Assembly (NCBI GenBank): GCA_039934035.1
Contig: JBDTMZ010000062.1
Span: 36,940 to 100,939 of the forward strand
From: Solibacter sp039934035
GTDB lineage: Bacteria > Acidobacteriota > Terriglobia > Bryobacterales > Bryobacteraceae
Direction of reading: 5' to 3'
DNA length: 64,000 nt
Shown here: piece after piece, positions 19,267-28,742 of the stretch
How the letters are laid out: each line of letters opens with the position of its first letter
Position numbering within the stretch: position 1 is the first letter of the stretch
Notes under the pieces: model-generated
What the model saw: only the letters and a program-made list of their open reading frames with translations
What the model was told of the DNA's origin: nothing
Database searches by the model: none
Position numbers and translations under genes: made by a program

Positions 19267-22200
19267 CTACTGCAGGGCCGCCGCTTTTTGTTCGCTCGCT
19301 TGATTGCGGGCCGCGGCACGCACGTCCTCGCCCACGAAGCGGAGCGATTTCAGCACGGCCGGCCAATCTTCCAGGTGCGAGGCAAAAATCTGTTCCACCA
19401 GCTTGCGAGTCCACTCGGGGATGCGGACGTTTAACTGGGTAGGCGTCACGCTCAGTTCATCGGCTAGCGCCGCCCAATACAGGGTATTGGATTCCCAGCT
19501 TTCCGCCATGATGCGGCTGGAATAGCCCATCAGGGTGGGGAAGGTGCGCAGGTTCAACAATTCGGGCTCATAGGAATTGGACAGGGTCGGTTTTGGCGTG
19601 CCGAAGGCGCGGGAAACCGCCGCGAGGGTCAATTCCTGAGGCTTGGCTTCCGCCATGTGTTTCAACTCGTCCAGCAGGCAGGAGCTCTTGGGGTCCCGTT
19701 CTGCCGCGGCGTTGCGCGCAATGAGGTAGAGTTCGGAGGGCGTCACGCGATCCATCGCCTCGCGCACTTCACCTCCTTCGAGCAGCCTGGCCACTTGCCG
19801 GGTGCGTGCCGGCGCTGCTAGCATACCGAGCGAAGTCATGACGTGCGGGCGTAGATCGCTATCCAGTGCGGCTTCGGCCAACAATTCGCGGCCGTAGCGC
19901 AGGTGCAATGCCACCCAGTGCAACTGCGCCTGCGTGACTTGCCAGTAGCGGGGGATCTTGGCGCTCAACATCATCTGCGGGACCAGGTCGCCCCAAATCA
20001 GCGCCTGCGTTTGCGTGGGCACCAGGAAATTCTGTTCCGCTTCGGCGAGGGCGTAGGCCAGGGAAGAGAGCGAGCCAACCAGGCGTCCCCCGCCGTTCGA
20101 GGGCCAGCCCGTGCCGTAGATCTCCGTCGGGCGCCAGGTATGGTCAGTGCCCTGCATGCCCAGGAAATCGTGGCTGCGCACGAACACCGGATTGGTAAAG
20201 AGAATTTGCGCTCCCGGCGGCGCGTAATGCGCGTAGTTGAAGGACATCAGGGTATCGCGCAGCAGGGGCGCGAGCAGCGCGCGCGTATCCTTGATCTTCT
20301 CAGGGTCGCCAGCCGCTTTTTCGATGGCGGCGCGCAGATTCAGTTTTCGCTCGGTATCCAGATGGCGCTCCACCCAGTAGCCGAAACTCATAATGTTCCT
20401 CTCGTTGGCCGAGAGGGAGGGACGCGGCAGGTTGATCTCGCTGATCCGGCTGGCAAGCTTATTGACCAGTTTGACGTCCAATTTCTCGCCTTTCGCCACG
20501 GCTTCAATGTGATCGCCGAGTTGTAGCAGCGTGTCCATGGAGATGATGCGCTGCGCTTCCTGAATGCGCATCAGGTCCTGCACCATCTGCTCGTGCGTTT
20601 CCGGATCGTTGGTGTGGCCGGCCATCACATCGAGCAGTTTTTCGTGAGGATCGCTGAGGGGACCGTTGGCGCGCAGCAGCAGCCGCACTCCGTTGCGGCC
20701 CGCATCGAAGAGCTCGCGATTACCCTTCACGCCGTTGAAGCCGCTGACGATGCCGGCGAAGATCTTGTCCGCTTCCGCTTCCGGGATGCTCTGCTGGCGG
20801 ATCAGAATCTGCCACAAGCTGACCAGCGACTGGAAGGTGCCCGCGATGTCACTGTGCAGCGCGTTGTCCCTCTGCTTCGTGATGGCGATCATCTGGTCCA
20901 GATACATCACGATGGATTCTTCCGAGAGGTTCCGCGATTCGCTGAACAGCGCGTACTGGCTGCCGTAGTTATGGAACTCGCGGGCCAGGCGATCGACCGT
21001 CGGGGGGGAGAGAGGCTTAGGCCGGTTGCGGTCGATATCGCTCACGGCCATGAAAATCTTCAGTGGTTCGTTCTCGACGGCCTTGCGGGACAGCGCGAAC
21101 AGCGCCTCCAGGACATCGTCCGGTTCCTTCCACGTGGTAGCGAGTTTGGTCAGCTTGCCGTCGTATTTTCCCTGGGGATGATTGATAAAAAGGTTACGCC
21201 ACACATCCAGGCTGCCTGGGATCTGCGGCTTGCCGTTGGCATCGACGCGCAGTCGCGTAGTGAACAGCATCATGTCCGTATTCGAGCGGAAAACAGGCCG
21301 CGCCGGACCGGGACTGGTGATGCGTCCGCGCACCGCTGTGTAGAAGCGTTTCATGCGGGCCGAGTCGGTGAGGTAGTCCTTCACCGGACCTTGGATCCGC
21401 GCTAGGGCGTCGTACATGCTGGCGAGCCAGCCGTCATCCTTCGCCATCAGTTTGTCGAAGAACGCCGGCCCCTGGTCGGGAGAAGCACCCACCAGGTCGG
21501 TCCATCCGGCGACCGAGCGCTGCCCGCCGGGTATAACCGCTTTGCCGTCGCGAATTTCGAACATGCCGCCGAAGAAATCGAGCACGTGAGAATAGGCTCT
21601 CAGGCGAGTCACGGTGGACTGCTTGCGCAGTGCCTCGGCCGTCTCGCTATCGAGTTTGGAGAAGCCCAGGTACAAGCGGCAAATCGAAGGATCTCCGATG
21701 AAGGTGTCGATGAAGCTGCTGGCGTCCTTTTCTTTCGGATTGATCCAGTATTCGGGACCGAACATGACTGGTACGGCGGTCGGTCTGAAATCGTAGGTGA
21801 ACGGACGATTGGTGCGCAGGGCCTCTTCCAACTCGTTGATCGGGAAGCCGGAATCCGTCGTCAGAAAGGCTCGCGGTGCATTGACGGTTTCGAGCACAAC
21901 CTCGCTGCCACAGCCGCCCCGCATGCGGAATCCCAGAATGCGCAGCACTTCGCCCGCAACGGGGGATTCGCAGTTGTCGATCTTAATGGTCTTGGATTCG
22001 CCGGCGACCTTTTCGAGTTCACGCGCCTGGGAAATGTAGCGGTGGACCAGCTTGAGGTATTCGGTCTGCTCGAGCGACTCATTGTTATGCGACGCCTGAT
22101 AGCCGTTAGTGACGACGTTGCGAGCCAAAGCAGGGAGGATGTCAGCCGGTTCGGAATCGGGCGCCAACGCCGCCATGCGCGCGAATGAGCGCAGAGGACC

Positions 22201-22602
22201 CGGAATTTCCGCGGTCCCGGCAGCGCCCTTCGAGGCCGCCGCTTCGCCGAGAGTCGCCGATTTGCTTCCGGCGGCGCGTGCCATTTCGAGATGCGAGCCG
22301 GCAGCGGCTTTGTCGCCCGACATCAGATCGAGAAGCGCCAGTTTGCGTGCCACCGCGGCGATTCGCGTCTGATCGCTGCCGTTGCGCAGTGCAGCCAGGA
22401 GTTTGCCATAAGCATCACGCGCGCCCGGATCGCCATAGCGATCCAGAAACTCCGCGTACGCGGTGAGGGCAGCGGGATTCGCCGGGCTGGCCTGAGCCGC
22501 CCGGGCCAATTGGGCCCGCTCCGAATCAGCGCTCTGCTGGGCAGCCGCCGGGAAAGATGTGAACGCGAAAATGACAATTGCGCAAAGCAAGGACGCCTTC
22601 AT
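19267..22602 (-). CDS. Large secreted protein of unknown function (1111 aa)
   Basis: An 1111-residue protein with a signal peptide (about 1-21, ending PAAAQ) and a strong GGAGG site before the ATG. Residues about 22-130 look like a TPR-type alpha-helical region (alternating Ala/Leu-rich helices such as NPAALTAYAEFLDRYGDPGARDA). The remaining about 950 residues are mostly helical with repeated Leu/Ala/Arg patterns and no recognised domain. Cysteines are few (DNCESP, RGGCGS). It lies directly upstream of the VWA gene on the same strand. Similar long proteins are probably lineage-restricted, but no homology search could be run. The function is unknown. Confidence 0.75.
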   Translation of the reverse strand: MKASLLCAIVIFAFTSFPAAAQQSADSERAQLARAAQASPANPAALTAYAEFLDRYGDPGARDAYGKLLAALRNGSDQTRIAAVARKLALLDLMSGDKAAAGSHLEMARAAGSKSATLGEAAASKGAAGTAEIPGPLRSFARMAALAPDSEPADILPALARNVVTNGYQASHNNESLEQTEYLKLVHRYISQARELEKVAGESKTIKIDNCESPVAGEVLRILGFRMRGGCGSEVVLETVNAPRAFLTTDSGFPINELEEALRTNRPFTYDFRPTAVPVMFGPEYWINPKEKDASSFIDTFIGDPSICRLYLGFSKLDSETAEALRKQSTVTRLRAYSHVLDFFGGMFEIRDGKAVIPGGQRSVAGWTDLVGASPDQGPAFFDKLMAKDDGWLASMYDALARIQGPVKDYLTDSARMKRFYTAVRGRITSPGPARPVFRSNTDMMLFTTRLRVDANGKPQIPGSLDVWRNLFINHPQGKYDGKLTKLATTWKEPDDVLEALFALSRKAVENEPLKIFMAVSDIDRNRPKPLSPPTVDRLAREFHNYGSQYALFSESRNLSEESIVMYLDQMIAITKQRDNALHSDIAGTFQSLVSLWQILIRQQSIPEAEADKIFAGIVSGFNGVKGNRELFDAGRNGVRLLLRANGPLSDPHEKLLDVMAGHTNDPETHEQMVQDLMRIQEAQRIISMDTLLQLGDHIEAVAKGEKLDVKLVNKLASRISEINLPRPSLSANERNIMSFGYWVERHLDTERKLNLRAAIEKAAGDPEKIKDTRALLAPLLRDTLMSFNYAHYAPPGAQILFTNPVFVRSHDFLGMQGTDHTWRPTEIYGTGWPSNGGGRLVGSLSSLAYALAEAEQNFLVPTQTQALIWGDLVPQMMLSAKIPRYWQVTQAQLHWVALHLRYGRELLAEAALDSDLRPHVMTSLGMLAAPARTRQVARLLEGGEVREAMDRVTPSELYLIARNAAAERDPKSSCLLDELKHMAEAKPQELTLAAVSRAFGTPKPTLSNSYEPELLNLRTFPTLMGYSSRIMAESWESNTLYWAALADELSVTPTQLNVRIPEWTRKLVEQIFASHLEDWPAVLKSLRFVGEDVRAAARNQASEQKAAALQ

Positions 22603-22754
22603 TGAGGCCCTCCGTTACTGGTCAATCACTGTACCACGCCGAAACTGTAGTCTGGTGATCTTAAATCAAACAAAACATGGAACGCAACCACCAGGTTGTA
22701 AACTGGAGCATCGTGTCTTTAAGTCGTTGGTGACGATTTGCGAAACGCCCGATT

Positions 22755-23699
22755 TTATTGGCGATCGGGCAACAGAAATGTGACACGCCTTTCCCGATTG
22801 AGGCGCGTACTGAAGTCGCGGTCCACACTCGACAGCGGTGTCTGTTTTTGCTCGTGCTGCAGTGAGACGTAGTGGAGCGTACTGCCGTCGACCCAATAGG
22901 CTTCGGCAGCGCGGATCGAGTGATCCTGCAGGGCAATGAGGTAGACAGGTGGTTCGCCGGAAGCCGTCGCCGGCTGGCGCTGGAGTTCCTGTCCGAAGGA
23001 ATCGTACTCGCGTACCTGCGGATTGGGGCGCTCTGCATACACAGGCGTCGTCGTCGCCTGTGGACTGGAAGGCGCATAGACAACGGTCACGCCGGGCGAA
23101 CTCTGATAGGCCGGATACGCGGGCGAAGGATACGCGTAATCGTAGGCAGGGTACGAGTACGATGGGTAGCCGTAATCGTAGGCAGGATACGAGTACGATG
23201 GGTAGCCGTAGCCCCAGCCAAGCCCTGCGTACAGATAAGGATTGTAGTAGCCGCCGTAGTAGCCCCAGCCCAGACCGTATCCCCTGTAGCCGTAGCCATA
23301 GCCATAGCCTGCGTAACCATAGCCAGCTCGATAGCCATAGCCACCGCGGTAACCATAGCCGCCGTTGCCAGGGCGATAACCTCCGCCGCCATACCCGTAA
23401 CCGCCCACATATCCGCCGGTGCGACCCCCACCGCCAGTTCCGCCTACGAAACCGCGGGCGCCGCCGGTATATCCTCCGCCGCGTTGGACCATGCCACCGC
23501 CGCCGCCGCCGCGGGCATATCCACCGCCTCCGCCGACAGATCCCCCGCCGCGCGCGACTCCTCCGCCTCCACCGCCGCCACGCGAAACTCCACCTCCACC
23601 TCCGCCGCCACCGCGGGAGCCTCCGCCGCCGCCGCGCTGTGCCAACCCCAAACTCGCGATTAAGCTGCCGCACAAGGCTAGTTTCAAGAAAAGTCTCAT
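22755..23699 (-). CDS. Secreted Gly/Tyr-rich repetitive protein with conserved C-terminal domain
   Basis: A 314-residue protein. The signal peptide MRLFLKLALCGSLIASLGLA leads into a Gly/Arg-rich segment (about 20-85), then Gly-Tyr repeats (GYGYRGYGLG type, about 85-145), then a Tyr/Pro segment with two near-identical 12-residue repeats (about 165-190). The C-terminal about 100 residues form a compact-looking region (PPVYLIALQDHSIRAAEAYWVDGSTLHYVSLQ) that resembles a small domain seen in other acidobacterial exported proteins (recollection, unverified). The composition suggests a structural or surface-associated, possibly aggregating protein. The start at 23699 is chosen for the signal peptide and GAGG site; the frame extends 17 codons upstream. 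Confidence 0.75.
   Translation of the reverse strand: MRLFLKLALCGSLIASLGLAQRGGGGGSRGGGGGGGGVSRGGGGGGGVARGGGSVGGGGGYARGGGGGGMVQRGGGYTGGARGFVGGTGGGGRTGGYVGGYGYGGGGYRPGNGGYGYRGGYGYRAGYGYAGYGYGYGYRGYGLGWGYYGGYYNPYLYAGLGWGYGYPSYSYPAYDYGYPSYSYPAYDYAYPSPAYPAYQSSPGVTVVYAPSSPQATTTPVYAERPNPQVREYDSFGQELQRQPATASGEPPVYLIALQDHSIRAAEAYWVDGSTLHYVSLQHEQKQTPLSSVDRDFSTRLNRERRVTFLLPDRQ
23135..23206. repeat. Two tandem 36-base repeats in the Gly/Tyr-rich gene
   Basis: Two adjacent 36-base units starting CGTAATCGTAGGCAG (23135-23170 and 23171-23206) differ at one base. They encode duplicated Tyr/Pro/Ser units of the repetitive protein and could change copy number by slippage. Confidence 0.85.
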
Positions 23700-23825
23700 A
23701 GTAAGAGTGCCTCTATTGCGGAGCTTACGCCTACCGCAATCACTACGCAAGGGTAAGACTGCCAGAAGCTGGGTGCAGACGGACTGGCGTCCGGCCGGGC
23801 GGGCGGTGACATACCATATGGATTC

Positions 23826-24614
23826 ATGCCCATTGACCCTTCAGCCGTGATCGCCCCCAGTGCGGTGGTGTCGCCCGGCGCAAGCGTTGGACCCGGCGTG
23901 CGGATCGGAGAATTCTGCATCGTGGAAAGTGACGTCGCGATCGGCGCGCATTGCGTGCTGGAACCGTACGTTTTCGTCAAGCGCTACACCACGCTGGGGG
24001 AGCGGAATGAAATCGGAGCTGGTACCGTGCTGGGGACGGATCCGCTCGACAAAAACTTCTCCGGTGCGCGCAGCTATCTGACCATCGGCAACGGCAACAA
24101 AATCCGGGAGCACTTCACGATTTCGCGTGGGACTCCTCCCGAATCCTCCACCCAGATCGGCGATGGGAACTTCATTATGACCAGCGGCCACATCGCGCAT
24201 AACTGCACGGTGGGCAGTCATGCAGTGATCGCCAGTTGTGTGCTGCTGGGGGGCTACGTGGAGGTCGAAGACCAGGCGTTTCTGTCGGGTGGCGTGCTGG
24301 TGCATCAGTACACCCGCGTGGGACGCCTGGCGATGGTGAGCGGCAATACGCGCGTCAATCTGGATGCTCCGCCGTTCTTCACTTATTCCGGCTTCGAGAT
24401 CGCACCGCACGGGCTAAACCTGGTCGGCTTGAAGCGTGCGGAGATCGCCCCGGCTGCAATTCGTACGCTCAAAGAGGCATACCGGCGCCTCTATCGGCAA
24501 GGTCTGAAGTTGGAAGACGCGCTGGCCCGAATCGATGCCGAACTCGGCACGCCGGAGACTTCTCAGCTGACGGCATTCATACGTTCCAGCCGCCGGGGCA
24601 TTGCACGCGCATGA
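23826..24614 (+). CDS. lpxA: Acyl-[ACP]--UDP-N-acetylglucosamine O-acyltransferase
   Basis: A 262-residue left-handed beta-helix acyltransferase that catalyses the first step of lipid A synthesis in the cytoplasm. The hexapeptide repeats are clear from residue 7 (IAPSAVVSPGASVGPGVRIG...). The catalytic region SGHIAHNCTVGSHAVIAS places the active-site histidine at about H125, as in E. coli LpxA, and HQYTRVGRLAMVSGNTRV continues the helix. The helical C-terminus contains LKRAEIAPAAIRTLKEAYRRLY. Length equals the E. coli enzyme (262). It is separated from other lpx/fabZ genes here, whereas they are usually clustered. It supports a diderm LPS-type outer membrane. Confidence 0.95.
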   Translation: MPIDPSAVIAPSAVVSPGASVGPGVRIGEFCIVESDVAIGAHCVLEPYVFVKRYTTLGERNEIGAGTVLGTDPLDKNFSGARSYLTIGNGNKIREHFTISRGTPPESSTQIGDGNFIMTSGHIAHNCTVGSHAVIASCVLLGGYVEVEDQAFLSGGVLVHQYTRVGRLAMVSGNTRVNLDAPPFFTYSGFEIAPHGLNLVGLKRAEIAPAAIRTLKEAYRRLYRQGLKLEDALARIDAELGTPETSQLTAFIRSSRRGIARA

Positions 24615-24761
24615 TGGCGGGTTGATCCATTCCTAATGCAATTTGTGGCGCCAATGCACATTCTTACCAGCCATTCGTCTCAAGCCTCACGCGATCAAAG
24701 CACTTAGCATTGGAACCGGTTGGAAGTATTCGTGCAACAAACTATCGCCGGAGGAACGCGT

Positions 24762-26726
24762 ATGAAGGGAGCCCAGCCCATTCGTATGGTTGCAGACCAA
24801 TCGCCAGGGTCCTATTCGCGTTCCCAGAGCTATCGGTTGGCGTTCGAGGCGACTCAGGACGGGATCGTAATTGTCGACGCGGACAATGGTGCTATTGAAG
24901 ACTGCAATCCTCGGATTGAGGCTCTGTTCGGGTACCGGCCCGACGATCTGAGGGGCAGGCAGATTTGGGAAGTCCCCTTGTTTCGCAACGCCAGCCTAGG
25001 CCCTAGGATTTTCGACGCGCTGCGCCACTCCAGCAGCTGCCGGATTGAGGAATGGCTGATTACGGAATACCGTCACGGAATGTTTTGCGACCTGTCGTGT
25101 TGCCGCCTTGAGCAGGGCACCGCGCGGTATATGGTGGTCAGCATTCGCGACATCACGGAGCGCAAGCGCAACGAGACAGCACTGCGCGACAGTGAGGAGC
25201 GTTTTCGCACAGTGGTGGAGGGCACCACCGATTACGCCATCTTCATGATGGACACGTGGGGGAAAGTGGTCAGTTGGAACCCCGGCGCAGAGCGTATCTT
25301 GCAGTACGAGAAGGGAGAGATTCTGGGCCGCGACGCCTACGTACTATTCACACCTGAAGACCGCGCGCGAGGGGAAGCGGCACGGGAGATGGACACCGCA
25401 AAACGGGAAGGCCGCGCAGAGAACGAGCGCTGGCACTTGCGGAGGGACGGTACGCGGTTCTTCGCCAGTGGAGTGTTGACGGCATTGCGCCGGCCGGATG
25501 GGGAGCTGCGGGGGTTCGCCAAGGTGATGCGCGACATCACAGAGCGCCGGGCCAACGATGAAGCGATGCGCGAGGCTGAGAAATTGGAGAGCATCGGGCT
25601 CCTGGCCGGAGGCGTGGCTCACGATTTCAACAACCTCCTCACAGGAATCATCGGCGGCGCGAGCCTGGCAGCGGAAGACGTGCCGCCTGGGAGCTCCGCG
25701 CGTAAGCTGATGGACGACGTGGTTAAGACCGGGATGCGGGCCGCGGACTTGACGAGCCAACTGCTGGCCTATGCTGGCAAAGGGCGGGTCACGGTTTCCC
25801 TCGTCGATATTTCCCAAGCCACCGCAGAAATTCCACAGCTTCTGCATGCGTCGATTCCGCATGGGGTGGGGCTCGAAATGAATTTGCAGCGCGGTCTCCC
25901 GTACATCGAGGCCGACCTTCGGCAGGTGCAACAGATCGCCATGAACCTGGTGATCAATGCGGCGGAAGCGATCGAAGGCGAGGGTCTCATTCGCGTCTCC
26001 ACCACCTGTGTGTCTCTAGATTCGGAAGCGTTCATTGAGGAGGGGCTACGGCATCTCAGCGCCGGCGAGTACGTCGTGTTGGAGGTGCGGGATACCGGTA
26101 CGGGAATGGACGACTGCACGAAGGGAAAGGTTTTCGATCCATTCTTCACCACGAAGTTCACCGGCCGTGGGCTGGGCTTGGCGGCCGTATGGGGAATCGT
26201 CCGCCGGCACGGAGGTGGAATTCAACTGACCACCGCGCCGGGGCAGGGTAGTACCTTCCGCGTCTATCTGCCGGCGGTTCCGCGTCCGGCGAAAGAGGAT
26301 GACGGCGGGGTCCGAGAGCGAGAGCGAGAGGCGGATCCCGGCAGGGGAGCAATTCTGGTAGTGGATGACGACGCTATGGTGCGGCGGGTCTCGCAGCAGA
26401 CTCTGGAGCGGCGCGGATTTCATGTGATCAGCGCGGAAAACGGGCGGGAGGCAGTGGATCGTGTCCGTCGGGACGACAAGCGCATCGCACTGGTCGTGCT
26501 GGACCTCAGTATGCCCGTGATGAGCGGAGAGGAGGCCTATCGGGCGATTAAAGCGATTCGCCCCGAACTGCCGGTCCTGATCTCCAGCGGCTATAGCGAA
26601 GGGATTGCGTCCGATCGGTTTGGTGGCAAGGACATGGGTGAATTCATCCAGAAACCTTACACAGCCGATGGGTTGGCGGACCGGGTGCGCCAGATGCTCG
26701 GCGAAGTGCATCGGCCTTGCCGATAA
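24762..26726 (+). CDS. PAS-PAS hybrid histidine kinase with C-terminal receiver
   Basis: A 654-residue soluble sensor kinase. PAS 1 spans about residues 24-135 (YRLAFEATQDGIVIVDADNG...), PAS 2 about 145-265 (FRTVVEGTTDYAIFMMDT...). The phospho-acceptor helix reads GLLAGGVAHDFNNLL with H287. The ATPase domain has the N-box NLVINAAEAIEGEG, the G1 box VRDTGTGM and FDPFFTTKFTGRGLGL. A receiver domain follows (ILVVDDDAMVRRVS) with phospho-accepting D581 (VVLDLSMPVMSG). There are no membrane segments, so it senses a cytoplasmic signal. The ATG at 24762 has GGAGG upstream. No separate response regulator lies beside it, and fumC follows eight bases after its stop. Confidence 0.93.
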   Translation: MKGAQPIRMVADQSPGSYSRSQSYRLAFEATQDGIVIVDADNGAIEDCNPRIEALFGYRPDDLRGRQIWEVPLFRNASLGPRIFDALRHSSSCRIEEWLITEYRHGMFCDLSCCRLEQGTARYMVVSIRDITERKRNETALRDSEERFRTVVEGTTDYAIFMMDTWGKVVSWNPGAERILQYEKGEILGRDAYVLFTPEDRARGEAAREMDTAKREGRAENERWHLRRDGTRFFASGVLTALRRPDGELRGFAKVMRDITERRANDEAMREAEKLESIGLLAGGVAHDFNNLLTGIIGGASLAAEDVPPGSSARKLMDDVVKTGMRAADLTSQLLAYAGKGRVTVSLVDISQATAEIPQLLHASIPHGVGLEMNLQRGLPYIEADLRQVQQIAMNLVINAAEAIEGEGLIRVSTTCVSLDSEAFIEEGLRHLSAGEYVVLEVRDTGTGMDDCTKGKVFDPFFTTKFTGRGLGLAAVWGIVRRHGGGIQLTTAPGQGSTFRVYLPAVPRPAKEDDGGVREREREADPGRGAILVVDDDAMVRRVSQQTLERRGFHVISAENGREAVDRVRRDDKRIALVVLDLSMPVMSGEEAYRAIKAIRPELPVLISSGYSEGIASDRFGGKDMGEFIQKPYTADGLADRVRQMLGEVHRPCR

Positions 26727-26734
26727 ATATTGGT

Positions 26735-28084
26735 ATGGCAGGGTTTCGCATCGAGCGCGACACGATGGGCGAAATGCAAGTGCCCGCGGAGTCGCTCTAC
26801 GGGGCGCAGACGGCCCGTGCGATCGCCAACTTCCCCATCAGCGGCAGGCGATTTCCGCGGCGTTTCTTGCGCGCGCTCGGATTGATCAAGAGCGCGGCTG
26901 GGAAGGTTAATGGCAGCATGGGCCACCTTTCCGCGGAGGTCTCGCAACGCATCGAGCGAGCCTCCGAGGATGTCGCGGAAGGGCGGCACGACGATCAATT
27001 CCCGGTGGATGTTTTCCAGACCGGCAGCGGGACGTCGACCAACATGAATGCGAACGAAGTGATCGCACATTTGGCTGGGGCTCATGCGAATGACGACGTA
27101 AACCGCGGGCAATCGAGCAATGATGTGTTTCCCACAGCGATCCACCTTGCCGCAGCGGACGCGATTGCGGAGGGCCTGCTGCCGGCGATGCGACAACTGG
27201 CGGATTCGCTGGAGCGAAAGTCGTGGGAGTTTCACGACGTGTTGAAAATCGGGCGGACCCACTTACAGGACGCGGTGCCCATGCGATTGGGGCAGGAGTT
27301 TAGCGGATATTCGCGCCAGGTGGAAGCGGCGCGCGGACGCGTGGAGGCCGCCCTGTCAGGGATCTATGAATTACCGCTCGGTGGCACGGCGGTAGGCACC
27401 GGGTTAAACGCGCCCCCGGGCTTTGCGCGCGAGGTGATCGGGGAACTCGCACGCCGGACGGGCTTGCCGCTGGTGGAAGCGCCGAATCATTTTGAGGCGC
27501 AGGGTGCGCGCGACGCGGTGTGCTTCCTCAGCGGAGCGCTGCGCGGATATGCGGTGGCGCTCTCCAAAATCGCCAACGACATCCGATGGCTCGGTTCGGG
27601 TCCGCGCTGCGGGCTGGGCGAACTGAGATTGCCTGCGGTGCAACCGGGGTCGAGCATCATGCCGGGTAAGGTGAACCCGGTGATCGCCGAAAGCCTGCTG
27701 ATGGTGTGCGCGCAGGTGATCGGCTACGATGCGGCAATCGCCTGGTGCTGCGCCGCGGGGAATTTCGAACTAAACGTGATGATGCCCGTCATGGCGCTTG
27801 ATCTAATCGACAGTATCGAAATGCTCGGCGCGGCCAGCCGGAATTTCGCCGGGCAACTGGTAGACGGGCTCGAAGCGGATCGCGGGCGCGCCGAGGGCTT
27901 CATCGAGCAGTCACTGGCGATGGCTACAGCGCTCGCGCCCGAAATCGGCTACGACAAGGCCACGGAGTTGGCCAAAGAGGCATATGCTACCGGCCGGACG
28001 ATTCGTCAGGTCGCCCTGGAGCGGTCAGGGATTCCCGAAGCGCGGCTGACGGAGCTTCTGGATCCGCAGACGCAGGCCGGATAG
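26735..28084 (+). CDS. fumC: Class II fumarate hydratase
   Basis: A 449-residue enzyme that interconverts fumarate and malate in the TCA cycle; it is an oxygen-stable class II type without an iron-sulfur cluster. Diagnostic blocks: ERDTMGEMQVPAESLYGAQTARA at the start, TGSGTSTNMNANEVIA (about 99-114), GQSSNDVFPTAIH, KIGRTHLQDAVP, and the fumarase/aspartase signature GSSIMPGKVNPV near residue 306. The start ATG at 26735 lies eight bases after the histidine kinase stop. The 3' end overlaps the convergently transcribed hypB by 98 bases. Confidence 0.95.
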   Translation: MAGFRIERDTMGEMQVPAESLYGAQTARAIANFPISGRRFPRRFLRALGLIKSAAGKVNGSMGHLSAEVSQRIERASEDVAEGRHDDQFPVDVFQTGSGTSTNMNANEVIAHLAGAHANDDVNRGQSSNDVFPTAIHLAAADAIAEGLLPAMRQLADSLERKSWEFHDVLKIGRTHLQDAVPMRLGQEFSGYSRQVEAARGRVEAALSGIYELPLGGTAVGTGLNAPPGFAREVIGELARRTGLPLVEAPNHFEAQGARDAVCFLSGALRGYAVALSKIANDIRWLGSGPRCGLGELRLPAVQPGSSIMPGKVNPVIAESLLMVCAQVIGYDAAIAWCCAAGNFELNVMMPVMALDLIDSIEMLGAASRNFAGQLVDGLEADRGRAEGFIEQSLAMATALAPEIGYDKATELAKEAYATGRTIRQVALERSGIPEARLTELLDPQTQAG

Positions 28085-28742
28085 CATCGGCGCTGCGCGC
28101 AGCCAACAGTTCGAACCACGCGTCCATCCCGTAGCCGGTTTTGGCCGATACTTCGAGGATGCCTAGTGCCGGTTGCACGGCCCGCAAATTGGCGTACGCG
28201 GCGGCCCGGTCAAATTCCACCGCATCCGCGAGATCGCTCTTAGTGATGATGGCGAGGTCTGCTCCGTTGAAGATGGTGGGGTACTTGAGCGGCTTGTCCT
28301 CGCCTTCAGTGACCGACAGCAGCACGACGCGTAGCGCTTCGCCGAGATCGTAGGCGGCGGGGCATACCAGATTACCCACGTTTTCGATGAACAGGTAGTC
28401 GAGTGGGTCCGGCGTAAAACCTTCGAGCGCGCGGCGCACCATCTGTGCGTCCAGATGACAGACGGTGCCGGTGACGATCTGCCGTACGGAAGCGCCGCTG
28501 CGCGCCAGGCGCATGGCGTCGTTCTCAGTGGCGAGATCGCCCACCAGCGCGGCCACGCGGTGTTGCGCGCGCAGGGGGCCGAGTGTGGCTTCCAGGAAGC
28601 GCGTCTTGCCGGAGCCGGGACTGGAGACGAGGCTGACCACAAACGTGCCGGCCGCCTGGAATTCGGCGCGCAACTGGCGCGCTTCCAGATCATTCTTGCG
28701 CAACACATTCTGGCGGATTTCCACGATGCGTGGCGAGGTCAC
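27987..28742 (-). CDS. hypB: Hydrogenase nickel incorporation GTPase HypB
   Basis: A 251-residue GTPase that, with HypA, delivers nickel to the hydrogenase large subunit. The P-loop reads SSPGSGKT (about 42-49), followed by GDLATENDAMRLARSG, the HypB block GTVCHLDAQMV, the switch region FIENVGNLVCPAAYDLG and TKSDL for guanine specificity. The His-rich nickel-storage N-terminus found in some HypB is absent. The GTG start at 28742 overlaps the hypA stop by four bases (GTGA). The last about 32 codons run antisense into the 3' end of fumC. It is the last gene of the hydrogenase operon. Confidence 0.93.
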   Translation of the reverse strand: MTSPRIVEIRQNVLRKNDLEARQLRAEFQAAGTFVVSLVSSPGSGKTRFLEATLGPLRAQHRVAALVGDLATENDAMRLARSGASVRQIVTGTVCHLDAQMVRRALEGFTPDPLDYLFIENVGNLVCPAAYDLGEALRVVLLSVTEGEDKPLKYPTIFNGADLAIITKSDLADAVEFDRAAAYANLRAVQPALGILEVSAKTGYGMDAWFELLAARSADAIRPASADPEAPSAALRESLTAPGRPDESSGR

